Assembly (NCBI GenBank): GCA_905234575.1
Contig: CAJOIG010000076.1
Location: 1 to 7,872 of the forward strand
DNA length: 7,872 nt
Direction: 5' to 3'
Source: an uncultured Oscillospiraceae bacterium
GTDB taxonomy: Bacteria > Bacillota > Clostridia > Oscillospirales > Oscillospiraceae
Shown: one piece after another, positions 1-6,214 of the stretch
Layout: every line of letters begins with the position of its first letter
Numbering within the stretch: position 1 is the first letter of the stretch
Translations under genes and position numbers: made by a program
Notes under the pieces: generated by a model
Databases searched by the model: none
What the model was told of the DNA's origin: nothing
Seen by the model: the letters and a program-made list of their open reading frames with translations, nothing else

Positions 1-39
1 TTCCGTCTCGAAAAGAAATTCCTCGGCGATCCCGTGTGA
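1..39 (+). CDS. C-terminal end of an unidentified upstream gene (partial)
   Basis: The reading frame open from the first base encodes FRLEKKFLGDPV and stops at TGA (37-39). Only 12 codons are visible, too few to name a family. That this is a real gene end is inferred from position: the next gene's ATG lies 3 bases after the stop, in the same frame, with no room for a promoter or strong ribosome binding site. This is typical of translationally coupled operon neighbours. It could instead be chance open sequence. Confidence 0.45.
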   Translation, partial: FRLEKKFLGDPV

Positions 40-42
40 TTC

Positions 43-1425
43 ATGGAACTGTCCGTTCTGATCGGCGTTCTCGTCACCGTCGCCCTGATCCTGGGCCTGA
101 GCGTATACTCCGGCGCCCGGGGGAAGGGCGGCGGTCAGGGCAGCGGTGCGGCCGTCACCGCCGGAATCATCATGGGCACCCTCGTGGGCGGCTCGTCCAC
201 GGTGGGCACGGCCCAGCTCGCCTATAACTACGGCATGTCCGCCTGGTGGTTCACCCTGGGCGGCGGCATCTCCTGCCTTGTGCTGGCGCTGGGCTTCGTC
301 GGCCCGCTGCGCCACAACGGCGGACGCACCCTCATCGGCATGGTGGAGAAGGAGTTCGGTCCCACGGCCGGGATCTCCGCATCCCTGCTCAACACCCTCG
401 GAACCTTCATAAACGTCATCTCCCAGATGCTCGCGGCCTCGGCGGTGCTGGCGGTCCTGTTCCCGAACCTGGGGCTTGCGTGGGAGCTTCTCATCTCCAC
501 CGTGTTCATGATCCTCTACGTCGTCATCGGCGGCCGGAGGGGCGCGGGCCTCGTGGGGATCCTGAAGCTCGTGCTGCTCTATATCGCCATGATCGGCAGC
601 GGCGTCATCGTGCTGCACATGACGGGCGGCATCGGCGGCTTCACCGCCATGGTGAAGGGCATCGACAACCCGGAGGGCGTGAACTTCTTCAGCCTCTTTG
701 CCCGGGGCGCGGGCACGGACCTCGGCGCGGGGGTGTCTCTGCTGCTCGGCGTGCTCACGACCCAGACCTACGCCCAGGCGGTGCTCTCCTCCCGGTCGGA
801 CGCCGCCGCCCGGACCGGGGCCCTGCTGTCCACCTTCCTCATCCCGCCCATCGGCATCGGCGGAATCCTCGTCGGCCTGTTCATGCGGGCCAATTACCCG
901 GGGCTCGCGGCGAAGACCGCCCTGACCACCTTCGTCACCCGGTATATGCCCGGCGCGCTGGGCGGCGTCGTGCTGGGGACGCTGTTCATTGCCGTGGTGG
1001 GCACCGGCGCGGGCCTTGCCCTCGGCATGTCCTTCGTGCTGAACGAGGACATCCTGAACCGCTTTACCGATAAGTTCCAGGGCGCCCAGAAGCAGCGGCT
1101 CATGGGCCGGGTGTGGATGGTCCTGGTGCTGGCGCTGGCCTGCGTGCTGTCCATGGGCCCTCTCGGGGACACCATCCTCAGCTTTGCCTTCATGTCCATG
1201 GGCCTCCGCGCGGCGGCGGTGTTCGCCTGTCTGTGCGCGGCCCTGTTCTTCCCCGGCCGGGTGGACCGGAAATGGGCGGTGGCCTCCATCATCGCGGGGC
1301 CCTGCGCCGTCCTGGCGGGGCGGCTCGTCGGCCTGCCCTTCGACTCCCTGTTCCTCGGCATCGCCGTCGGCATCGTTCTTGTTCTTATCGGCGCCGCCGC
1401 CCATCGGCGGAAGCGCTCGGCCTGA
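43..1425 (+). CDS. Sodium:solute symporter family (SSF) transporter
   Basis: A 460-residue, strongly hydrophobic integral membrane protein predicted to couple solute uptake to a sodium gradient. About twelve to thirteen membrane segments can be picked out, for example near residues 3-23, 41-62, 70-88, 115-140, 146-163, 170-192, 227-247, 262-282, 305-330, 357-371, 385-403, 411-430 and 434-453. Family-like stretches include GGSSTVGTAQLAYNYGMSAW (49-68) and QTYAQAVLSSRSDAAARTGA (241-260). It ends in a basic cytoplasmic tail (HRRKRSA). The ATG at 43 is chosen because an in-frame stop precedes it at 37-39 and the next Met falls inside a membrane segment. No clear Shine-Dalgarno precedes it, so it probably depends on coupling to the upstream gene. 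A LysR regulator follows 48 bases downstream and may control it. The substrate cannot be told from sequence; SSF members carry sugars, amino acids, carboxylates and other solutes. Confidence 0.88.
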   Translation: MELSVLIGVLVTVALILGLSVYSGARGKGGGQGSGAAVTAGIIMGTLVGGSSTVGTAQLAYNYGMSAWWFTLGGGISCLVLALGFVGPLRHNGGRTLIGMVEKEFGPTAGISASLLNTLGTFINVISQMLAASAVLAVLFPNLGLAWELLISTVFMILYVVIGGRRGAGLVGILKLVLLYIAMIGSGVIVLHMTGGIGGFTAMVKGIDNPEGVNFFSLFARGAGTDLGAGVSLLLGVLTTQTYAQAVLSSRSDAAARTGALLSTFLIPPIGIGGILVGLFMRANYPGLAAKTALTTFVTRYMPGALGGVVLGTLFIAVVGTGAGLALGMSFVLNEDILNRFTDKFQGAQKQRLMGRVWMVLVLALACVLSMGPLGDTILSFAFMSMGLRAAAVFACLCAALFFPGRVDRKWAVASIIAGPCAVLAGRLVGLPFDSLFLGIAVGIVLVLIGAAAHRRKRSA

Positions 1426-1427
1426 GC

Positions 1428-1444
1428 TCTCCCCGCGGGGGAGA
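1428..1444 (+). other. Small stem-loop between the SSF transporter and LysR genes
   Basis: TCTCCCC (1428-1434) and GGGGAGA (1438-1444) form a perfect 7-bp stem with a 3-base loop. It starts 3 bases after the symporter stop and ends 16 bases before the regulator's AGGAGG. No T-run follows, so it does not look like an intrinsic terminator. It may protect the 3' end of the symporter message or partly separate expression of the two genes. Confidence 0.4.
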
Positions 1445-1473
1445 CGATCCTATTCCCGGAAGGAGGCGGACCC

Positions 1474-2361
1474 GTGCTCAACGAGGTCTCGATCCGCTGC
1501 TTCCTGACGCTGGCCCAGACGCTCAGCTTCACGGAAACGGCCAAGATCCGCTATATGACTCAGCAGTCGGTCAGCAAGTACATCGCGAAAATGGAGGAGG
1601 ACCTGGGCTTCCAGCTCTTCATCCGCACGCACCACTATGTCAAGCTGACGAAGGCCGGGGAGTCCTTTTACGCCTTCTTCAAGGAGTTCAGCGACCGGTT
1701 CGAGGATGTGGTCGAGGAGACGAAGAACTACTACGACAGCATGTTCAACTCCCTCCACATCGGCTACCTGGAGTGGCTCGAGATCTCCGCCAGCATAGGG
1801 AGGGCCCTCAAGGTCCTGCAGAAGAACAACCCCGCCCTGCGCTTCGTCGGGGAGAAGCACCCGCAGTATGAGCTCAACGAGCTCTTTCTGAACCGGAAGC
1901 TCGACCTCATCATCACCTACAAGGAGTTCGCCCCGAACGCAGCGGGCCTCAAAAAGCTGAAGATCCAGGAGTCCCCGCTGGTGCTCCTGGTCTCCCCGGA
2001 TCATCCCCGGGCGACGGACGACGCCACCGTGGACGACTTCCGCAACGACCCCTTCATCAAGGCCGCGTCCAGCCGGGAGTCCCTCTCCGAGAGCAAGAAC
2101 CGCGCCAGGCGCCAGTGCCGGGAGCTTGGCTTCACGCCGTCGGAGCTGCGCATCTCCCCGAACCTCGAGTCCGCCTACATGGCGGCGGAGTTCGGCCAGG
2201 GGGTGCTGGTGTCCACCATGCTCTCCCGCATGAGCCTGCACTCCGAGCTCAAGTGCTATGACATCGGTGTGTCGGAGGACCTTCTCTGCTTCTGGCACGA
2301 GGACGAGGAAAAGCCCGCCGTGGCGCAGTTCGCGTCCGTGCTCGAGCAGGTGCACAACTGA
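1474..2361 (+). CDS. LysR-type transcriptional regulator
   Basis: At 295 residues this has the usual LysR-family length. The N-terminal winged helix-turn-helix covers about residues 3-62, with the typical pattern of an FLTLAQTLSFTETA-like first helix, then QQSVSKYIAKMEEDLGFQLF (30-49) and KLTKAGESF (57-65). A linker helix follows, then an effector-binding domain of periplasmic-binding-protein fold from about residue 90 (including LDLIITY and LVLLVSPDHP). Translation starts at GTG 1474, supported by AGGAGG at 1461-1466 with 7-base spacing. Family members act as DNA-binding tetramers that respond to a small co-inducer and often control an adjacent transporter or catabolic gene. The neighbouring symporter, on the same strand and 48 bases upstream, is the obvious candidate target. 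LysR genes are more often divergent from their targets, so the co-directional layout leaves this open. A terminator closes the unit. Confidence 0.9.
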   Translation: MLNEVSIRCFLTLAQTLSFTETAKIRYMTQQSVSKYIAKMEEDLGFQLFIRTHHYVKLTKAGESFYAFFKEFSDRFEDVVEETKNYYDSMFNSLHIGYLEWLEISASIGRALKVLQKNNPALRFVGEKHPQYELNELFLNRKLDLIITYKEFAPNAAGLKKLKIQESPLVLLVSPDHPRATDDATVDDFRNDPFIKAASSRESLSESKNRARRQCRELGFTPSELRISPNLESAYMAAEFGQGVLVSTMLSRMSLHSELKCYDIGVSEDLLCFWHEDEEKPAVAQFASVLEQVHN

Positions 2362-2378
2362 AAACGCGCAATAACACA

Positions 2379-2423
2379 CCGCCCCCGACCAAATTTTGTC
2401 TTGGTCAGGGGCGGAGGTTTTTT
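2379..2423 (+). terminator. Intrinsic terminator after the LysR gene
   Basis: CCGCCCCCGACCAA (2379-2392) pairs with TTGGTCAGGGGCGG (2401-2414) across an 8-base loop, giving 13 of 14 pairs with one C/A mismatch. T6 follows at 2418-2423. It ends the + strand SSF/LysR unit. The convergent thioesterase gene stops only 6 bases further on. Read on the - strand the same hairpin has only a poor T-run, so it would terminate weakly in that direction. Confidence 0.88.
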
Positions 2424-2428
2424 GTCCG

Positions 2429-2842
2429 TTATTCCGGCTCGACGGCGGCGGCAAGCTTTGCGTAGACCTCCGGGAGGGCCTTTTCCATGTCGAGGCTCTT
2501 GTGGTCCGGGCCGGTCCAGATGTGGAAGGTGTCGCAGACGTTCACGAGCTTCCCGTCAAAGAAGCACTCGTAGTGCAGGCGCAGCTTTTTCGGCGCGCAG
2601 AAGGTGGCCTTCGTGCGGATCGTGACGGTGCCGGGATAGGTGACGGCGGCCTTGTACTGGACATGCAGGTCCACCATGGGCGGGTCGATGCCGCGCTCGT
2701 GCATGGCGGCGTAGCCGAAGCCCAGCGCCGCGAACCAGTCCATCCGCGCGATCTCGTACCAGACGGGGTACACGGCGTGGTGGACGATGCTCATGGGGTC
2801 GCTGTCGGGATAGCGGACGGCGACGGCGGTCTCGGAAATCAT
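2429..2842 (-). CDS. Acyl-CoA thioesterase, 4HBT/YbgC-like hotdog family
   Basis: A 137-residue single-domain protein, the usual size for 4-hydroxybenzoyl-CoA thioesterase/YbgC relatives that hydrolyse acyl- or aryl-CoA thioesters in the cytoplasm. The N-terminal motif VRYPDSDPMSIVHHAVYPVW (residues 9-28) is the diagnostic region. Asp15, before Pro16, lines up with the catalytic Asp of the Pseudomonas 4-hydroxybenzoyl-CoA enzyme, and HHA at 21-23 and W28 are also typical. The beta-rich remainder (MVDLHVQYKAAVTYPGTVTI and following) fits the hotdog sheet. The start is supported by AAGGAG at 2853-2848, 5 bases before the ATG. It lies 60 bases downstream of the OFA transporter on the same strand, so the two are probably co-transcribed, with a hairpin between. 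The substrate is unknown. A link to acyl-CoA or aromatic-CoA metabolism is inference from the family only. Confidence 0.87.
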   Translation of the reverse strand: MISETAVAVRYPDSDPMSIVHHAVYPVWYEIARMDWFAALGFGYAAMHERGIDPPMVDLHVQYKAAVTYPGTVTIRTKATFCAPKKLRLHYECFFDGKLVNVCDTFHIWTGPDHKSLDMEKALPEVYAKLAAAVEPE

Positions 2843-2861
2843 AGGCTCTCCTTAGTGAAAG

Positions 2862-2888
2862 CTGCCCCTGTCCGGTAGACAGGGGCAG
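2862..2888 (-). other. Perfect 11-bp hairpin between the OFA transporter and thioesterase genes
   Basis: CTGCCCCTGTC (2862-2872) and GACAGGGGCAG (2878-2888) are perfectly complementary around a 5-base loop. It sits 14 bases after the transporter stop and 9 bases before the thioesterase ribosome binding site. Downstream on the - strand is only CTTTCACT, a poor U-tract. It may be a leaky terminator or a 3'-end stabiliser that lowers thioesterase expression relative to the transporter. Confidence 0.6.
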
Positions 2889-2902
2889 TTCGTTGGTATG
2901 GA

Positions 2903-4147
2903 TCAGGAATCGCGCTTTTTGAGGTAGGAATTGATGTACATCATGAGGAACACGGGGATGATCGCGGTGATCGCGCCCATGATGAAGGTCGCGCCGATGC
3001 CGGTGGCGGTGCCGGAGGCCACGTCCACCACGGCATGGAGGACTTTTCCGGAAATGAGGTTGAAGAAGATGGAGGAAAAACCCAGGGCCAGCATGGCGAC
3101 GCCGTAGTTGGTGCCGGAGTTCTTCGGTCCGAACAGGTCGGTGGAGAGGGCGGCGTTCAGCGCGGAGGGCCCGCCGTAGGCGAAGGCCACGATGGCGATG
3201 GCGGCGAAGTAGCCCATGCCGCCGATGAAGGTCAGAAGGATCGCGCCGAGCATCGTCAGTCCGCAGAGGACGTACATGGCGTTGGTGCGGCCGATCTTGT
3301 CGGACAGGGACGCCATGATGAGACGGCCCGCGGCGTTCGTGATGCCGGTGAAGGACAGGCAGGCGATGGCCATGGACTCCGTCAGCCCGCGGACCTGGCC
3401 CAGAGGCACGATCAGCGGGACGCAGAGGTTCCAGGTTCCGTTGATGAAGAAGATGGAGAAGAACAGCGCCCAGAAGGCCGGCTGCTTGATGGCCTGGCCC
3501 AGGGTGAAGTTGACGTTCCCGGAGACGGCCTTGGCGGGGAGGTTCAGGCTCTTGATGTACTCCTCGTCCGGCAGGGAGATGAACACGCAGGCCATGAAGC
3601 CGGCGGCGGCGAACACGATGCCCAGGGTCAGGAACACGGGCATGAAGTTCACGATGCCGGAGGCGTCCATGTTCGCGCTCATCAGCGCCTTGGACACGGG
3701 GGTGAAGATGACGGTGGACAGGCCGAAGGCGGAGCAGGCGAGGCCGGAAGCCAGGCCGCGCTTATGGGGCAGCCACTTCTGGATGCAGGAGATGCACGCG
3801 CCGTAGGCAAAGCCGGAGCCGAGACCGGCCATGACGGCGTAGGTCAGGTCGAACAGGACGACGGACCTCACAAAGGAGGTCAGGATGACGCCGAAGGAGA
3901 ACAGGCCCACCCCGAGCAGGCAGGTCAGCTTCGGGCCTTTCTTGTCGTTGATGAAGCCGCCGATGAGGTTGCCGAAGACGAAGGCGAACAGCATGAACGA
4001 CGAGACGAGGTTCGCGGAGGTGGTGTCCCAGTCGTAGGCCGCGATGATGTTGTTCTTGAAGGCGCTCCAGAGATACAGGATACCGACGCAGAGCTGCACC
4101 ACGAGGCAGGCGACGATGGAGACCCAGGGATTTTTCTGGCTTTTCAC
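2903..4147 (-). CDS. Major facilitator transporter, oxalate/formate antiporter (OFA) family
   Basis: A 414-residue, twelve-segment membrane protein of the major facilitator superfamily. The N-terminal half has the loop motif GGFINDKKGPK (63-73). The second half has a matching SDKIGR motif after GRLIMASL, the expected pseudo-repeat. The stretch around residues 113-145, containing FAYGACISCIQKWLPHKRG and then GLASGLACSAFG, resembles the OFA (oxalate:formate antiporter, OxlT/YhjX-like) subfamily. OFA members exchange or import small carboxylates such as oxalate, formate or lactate; which one applies here cannot be read from sequence. It starts at GTG 4147, preceded by GAGGA with 7-base spacing. 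It has its own promoter and an operator-like palindrome upstream, and the thioesterase gene follows in the same direction. Confidence 0.88.
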   Translation of the reverse strand: MKSQKNPWVSIVACLVVQLCVGILYLWSAFKNNIIAAYDWDTTSANLVSSFMLFAFVFGNLIGGFINDKKGPKLTCLLGVGLFSFGVILTSFVRSVVLFDLTYAVMAGLGSGFAYGACISCIQKWLPHKRGLASGLACSAFGLSTVIFTPVSKALMSANMDASGIVNFMPVFLTLGIVFAAAGFMACVFISLPDEEYIKSLNLPAKAVSGNVNFTLGQAIKQPAFWALFFSIFFINGTWNLCVPLIVPLGQVRGLTESMAIACLSFTGITNAAGRLIMASLSDKIGRTNAMYVLCGLTMLGAILLTFIGGMGYFAAIAIVAFAYGGPSALNAALSTDLFGPKNSGTNYGVAMLALGFSSIFFNLISGKVLHAVVDVASGTATGIGATFIMGAITAIIPVFLMMYINSYLKKRDS

Positions 4148-4169
4148 GGTATATTCCTCTTTTCTAAAA

Positions 4170-4181
4170 TTAGTTGACTAA
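4170..4181. promoter_or_regulatory. MarR/SlyA-like palindromic operator candidate for the OFA transporter
   Basis: TTAGTTGACTAA is an interrupted palindrome with 5-base arms TTAGT/ACTAA. Its TTAG-N4-CTAA shape matches that of the SlyA-type box of MarR-family regulators (from memory of that box). It lies just downstream of the expected transcription start of the transporter promoter and upstream of its GAGGA, where a bound repressor would block transcription. No MarR-family gene is visible in the window. Confidence 0.45.
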
Positions 4182-4193
4182 CCGAACACTGGA

Positions 4194-4222
4194 ATTATAC
4201 CACGGTCCCACCGCCGCGTCTA
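4194..4222 (-). promoter_or_regulatory. Sigma-70-type promoter for the OFA transporter/thioesterase unit
   Basis: On the - strand, TAGACG (4222-4217, 4/6 of TTGACA) and a perfect TATAAT (4199-4194) are separated by exactly 17 bases. TGG precedes the -10, giving an extended -10 character. The predicted start lies near 4187, about 40 bases upstream of the GTG start codon. It sits directly after the mod operon terminator, consistent with an independent unit. Confidence 0.75.
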
Positions 4223-4233
4223 TATCTGACACG

Positions 4234-4257
4234 AAAAAAACGGAAAAATCATTCCCG
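4234..4257 (-). terminator. Intrinsic terminator of the mod operon, overlapping the modC stop
   Basis: On the - strand, CGGGAA (4257-4252) can pair with TTTCCG (4246-4241), with one G-U wobble, around a 5-base loop holding the TGA stop. T7 follows (4240-4234). The stem is short but the T-tract is strong. It separates the molybdate operon from the OFA promoter just downstream. Confidence 0.6.
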
Positions 4258-5304
4258 CAGGAGCATGAGGGCGGCGTCCGGCAGGCGCAGGAACAGCCGT
4301 CCGGCGGGCAGCGCGCGGTAGACCTCCTTGGACACGGTCCAGGCCAGGGGCTTTGCGGCGGACCCCGGACGGCGCAGGAACACGATGAATTCAAAGGGAT
4401 CCTCGGCGACGGAGACGATCTCCATCTCGAAGGTGTTCCCGTCCTCCGGGCCGTCGGCGAGCTCGACGTAGTGCCGCCGCAGACCCACGAACGCGCCCTC
4501 GCGCTCCCCGGCGACGGACAGAGCGAGGTCCCAGTCCGCGGCGGTGAAGTATGTCCGGCCGTTTTCGTGCCGCAGGTCCGCCACGCGGCTGAGGTTCTTG
4601 CAGCCCGTCAGCGTGGCGGCGGCGCGGGTCTTCGGGTCCTTGAAGAGGGCGTGCTTCTCGTCCAGGGCGTCGATGTGCCCGTCGTTGTAAACGGCGATCC
4701 GGTCCGTCATGCGGTAGAGCTCGTCCCGGTCGTGGCTGACAAGAAGGGAATCCCCGCCGAAGTCCCGGAGGATGTCCATGACCTCGAGCTGCATCCGGTC
4801 CCGCAGGTGCGCGTCCAGAGCGGAGAAGGGCTCGTCCAGCAGGAGCACCTCCGGGCGGTTCACGAGGATGCGGGCAAGGGCGACGCGCTGCTGCTGCCCG
4901 CCGGAGAGCTGCCGGGGATACTTCCGCCGCAGATCCGCAATCTGCATGGTCTCGAGCATGGCGTCCACTGCGGCGTCCCTCTCGGCCTTCGGCAGGCGCA
5001 GGACGCCCATGCGGACGTTTTTCTCCACGGTCATGGTGGGGAAGAGGGCGTACTGCTGGAAGAGATACCCCACGCGGCGTTCCTGGGGCGGCCGGTCGAT
5101 GCCGGCGGCGGAGTCAAAAAGGACCCGGCCGTTCAGAACGATGCGGCCCTCGTCCGGGCGCTCGATGCCGGCGATGCATTTGAGGGTCATGCTCTTGCCG
5201 CAGCCGGAGGCGCCGAGGAGGCCGAGGATGTCGCCGTCGGTCCCGAAGGATACGTCCAGATGAAATGCCCCAAGGGTCTTGCGGATGTCCACGGAAAGGC
5301 TCAT
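4249..5304 (-). CDS. modC: Molybdate ABC transporter ATP-binding protein
   Basis: A 351-residue ABC ATPase that would power molybdate import from the cytoplasmic face. Visible motifs are Walker A GASGCGKS (31-38), Q-loop Gln at 83/84, signature LSGGQ (133-137) followed by QQRVALARIL, Walker B VLLLDEP (153-159), D-loop SALD (161-164) and switch His191. Residues about 230-351 form the C-terminal regulatory region expected of ModC-like proteins, beginning TLTGCKNLSRV. Total length is close to the roughly 350 residues of E. coli ModC. The start is the ATG at 5304, whose ATGA overlaps the modB stop; GGAAGGGGG lies just upstream inside modB. The frame is open well upstream but that part is a shadow of modB. 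The C-terminal domain does not show an obvious mop-type motif, so tungstate or sulfate cannot be fully excluded, but the ModA partner supports molybdate. Confidence 0.9.
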   Translation of the reverse strand: MSLSVDIRKTLGAFHLDVSFGTDGDILGLLGASGCGKSMTLKCIAGIERPDEGRIVLNGRVLFDSAAGIDRPPQERRVGYLFQQYALFPTMTVEKNVRMGVLRLPKAERDAAVDAMLETMQIADLRRKYPRQLSGGQQQRVALARILVNRPEVLLLDEPFSALDAHLRDRMQLEVMDILRDFGGDSLLVSHDRDELYRMTDRIAVYNDGHIDALDEKHALFKDPKTRAAATLTGCKNLSRVADLRHENGRTYFTAADWDLALSVAGEREGAFVGLRRHYVELADGPEDGNTFEMEIVSVAEDPFEFIVFLRRPGSAAKPLAWTVSKEVYRALPAGRLFLRLPDAALMLLRE

Positions 5305-5984
5305 GCCGCCGCCCCCTTCCGAACGCGCTTTTTGTCCCGCTTTTCGAGGAAATTCACCGCCAGCAGCACTACGGCGGAGATGGCGATATTCACGAGGACC
5401 CAGCGGAAGGCCAGGGCGTCGTTGTCCGTGCGCCAGAGCTGATAGACCGTGGTGGAGATGGTGGCGGTGCGGCCCGGGGTGTAGCCCGCGATCATGCTCG
5501 TGGCGCCGTACTCGCCCAGGGCCCGGGCGAAGGCCAGCACCGTCCCGGCGAGGATGCCCTCCCGGCAGGCGGGCAGTCGGATGCGCCAGAACACCGTGCG
5601 GTTCGGCAGGCCCAGGGTGCGCCCGGCGTAGGCGAGGTCCTCGTCGAACGCCTCGAAGGCGCCCCGGGCCGTGCGGTATAGGAGGGGGAAGGCCACCACC
5701 ACCGTGGCGAAGATCGCGGACCACCAGGTCATGACGAGCTTTGTGTCGAACAGCTGCAGAAACAGCAGGCCCACGGGCCGCTTCGGGCCCAAAAGCCGCA
5801 GCAGCAGATAGCCCACCACCGTCGGCGGCAGGACGAGCGGCAGCGTGAGGATCACGTCCAGTACGCCCTTCACGAGCCGGGGCAGCTTCGCGATGCCGTA
5901 GGCCGCCCAGATGCCCAGAAAAAAGATGACGACCGTGGAGATCGCCGCGATGCGAAGGGAATTCCATAAAGGGAACCAGTCCAT
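5301..5984 (-). CDS. modB: Molybdate ABC transporter permease
   Basis: A 227-residue membrane permease, nearly the length of E. coli ModB (about 229). Hydrophobic segments lie near residues 10-31, 42-64, 87-104, 145-160 and 195-213. The cytoplasmic EAA loop that docks on ModC is clear at 111-138 (EAFDEDLAYAGRTLG then IRLP). The permease motif LAFARALGEYGATSMIAG (150-167) follows. The ATG at 5984 (MDWFPLWNSLRIA) is preferred over an in-frame ATG at 6122 because GGGAG at 5997-5993 lies 8 bases upstream and the extra residues are a basic, low-complexity stretch unlike the family. It overlaps modC by ATGA, so translation is coupled. It is separated from modA by an unusually long, structured spacer. 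Confidence 0.92.
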   Translation of the reverse strand: MDWFPLWNSLRIAAISTVVIFFLGIWAAYGIAKLPRLVKGVLDVILTLPLVLPPTVVGYLLLRLLGPKRPVGLLFLQLFDTKLVMTWWSAIFATVVVAFPLLYRTARGAFEAFDEDLAYAGRTLGLPNRTVFWRIRLPACREGILAGTVLAFARALGEYGATSMIAGYTPGRTATISTTVYQLWRTDNDALAFRWVLVNIAISAVVLLAVNFLEKRDKKRVRKGAAA

Positions 5985-6206
5985 AAGTGTTTCTCCCGAA
6001 AAGCCGTTTCTGTTTCGCGCGGACGCGGCCCGGAGGGAGGCCCGGTGACGAGCCGCTGTCGTCGAAGGGTATGCCGGCAGCAGTCTGCGACGACGCTGCT
6101 TCGGCACACCCTTCTCCTCCACGGCATCGATCCAGTCCTGCCACGTCCGGGCCGCTGGGTCCCCGTTTGGGGATAAGCTGAGTATATTGTATCGTATGCG
6201 GGCGGA
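5985..6206 (-). promoter_or_regulatory. Structured modA-modB spacer, possible cis-regulatory RNA leader of modBC
   Basis: This 222-base spacer has no credible gene. Read on the - strand it holds: a small TCCCC/GGGGA hairpin (6173-6160); a long stem GAAGGGTGTGCCG/CGGCATACCCTTC (6114-6102 with 6076-6064; 13 pairs with one G-U) topped by a further AGCAG/CTGCT; a segment GCGGCCCGGA (6155-6146) that can pair fully with TCCGGGCCGC (6034-6025) or, over 7 bases, with an upstream CCGGGCC copy (6045-6039); and CTCCC (6039-6035), complementary to the modB ribosome binding site GGGAG (5997-5993). These competing pairings could form a translational switch, or the structures may simply stabilise modA mRNA. 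No Rfam family could be recognised by eye. Confidence 0.45.
6064..6114 (-). other. Long stem-loop in the modA-modB spacer
   Basis: On the + strand, GAAGGGTATGCCG (6064-6076) and CGGCACACCCTTC (6102-6114) are complementary over 13 positions with one wobble. An inner AGCAG/CTGCT stem extends the hairpin. The apical loop contains GTCGTC (- strand), which is complementary to GACGAC immediately 3' of the stem (6063-6058). That pairing would compete with the hairpin. The stem length and position fit either mRNA 3'-end protection of modA or part of a regulatory leader. Confidence 0.6.
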
Positions 6207-6214
6207 TTACGCAA
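6186..6214 (-). promoter_or_regulatory. Possible internal promoter for modBC
   Basis: On the - strand, TTGCGT (6214-6209, 3/6 of consensus) and TACAAT (6191-6186, 5/6) are spaced by 17 bases, overlapping the end of modA. If used, transcription would start near 6179 and give modBC its own leader of about 195 bases, containing all the structures described for the spacer. The -35 is weak, so this is tentative. Confidence 0.3.

Noticed and set aside
246..1073. Alternative + strand frame inside the SSF gene
   Set aside because: The Arg/His/Pro-rich translation is typical of an out-of-frame reading of GC-rich DNA. The SSF frame shows clear membrane segments.
1450..2454. Long - strand open frame opposite the LysR gene
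   Set aside because: It is antisense to a well-supported regulator, crosses the terminator hairpin, and has Leu/Glu/Val-rich composition without family features.
3035..4177. Long + strand open frame opposite the OFA transporter
   Set aside because: The translation is low-complexity, rich in Gly/Asp/Glu/His, with no membrane or domain pattern. It mirrors a clear membrane protein gene and is an artefact of high-GC third positions.
4174..5442. Long + strand open frame opposite modC
   Set aside because: The other strand encodes an ABC ATPase with every expected motif. This frame has no recognisable domain, and its ATG lies inside the OFA promoter/operator region without a ribosome site.
6058..6114. 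H-type pseudoknot from loop GTCGTC with the GACGAC just after the stem
   Set aside because: With the full 13-bp-plus stem formed there are no bases left to span it, so a simultaneous pseudoknot is sterically unlikely. The pairing is better seen as an alternative fold.
5985..6122. Longer modB start at ATG 6122
   Set aside because: It would add about 46 basic residues not found in ModB proteins and lies in the structured spacer. ATG 5984 has a good ribosome site and gives the family length.
5305..6144. Extension of the modC frame upstream to an ATG at 6144
   Set aside because: The extra 280 residues lie out of frame over modB and are Arg/Gly/Pro-rich. The Walker A position and the ATGA overlap fix the start at 5304.
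5985..6206. Calling the spacer a Moco riboswitch outright
   Set aside because: The genes make it attractive, but I could not match the conserved bases of the Moco motif by eye. It is reported only as an unclassified structured candidate.
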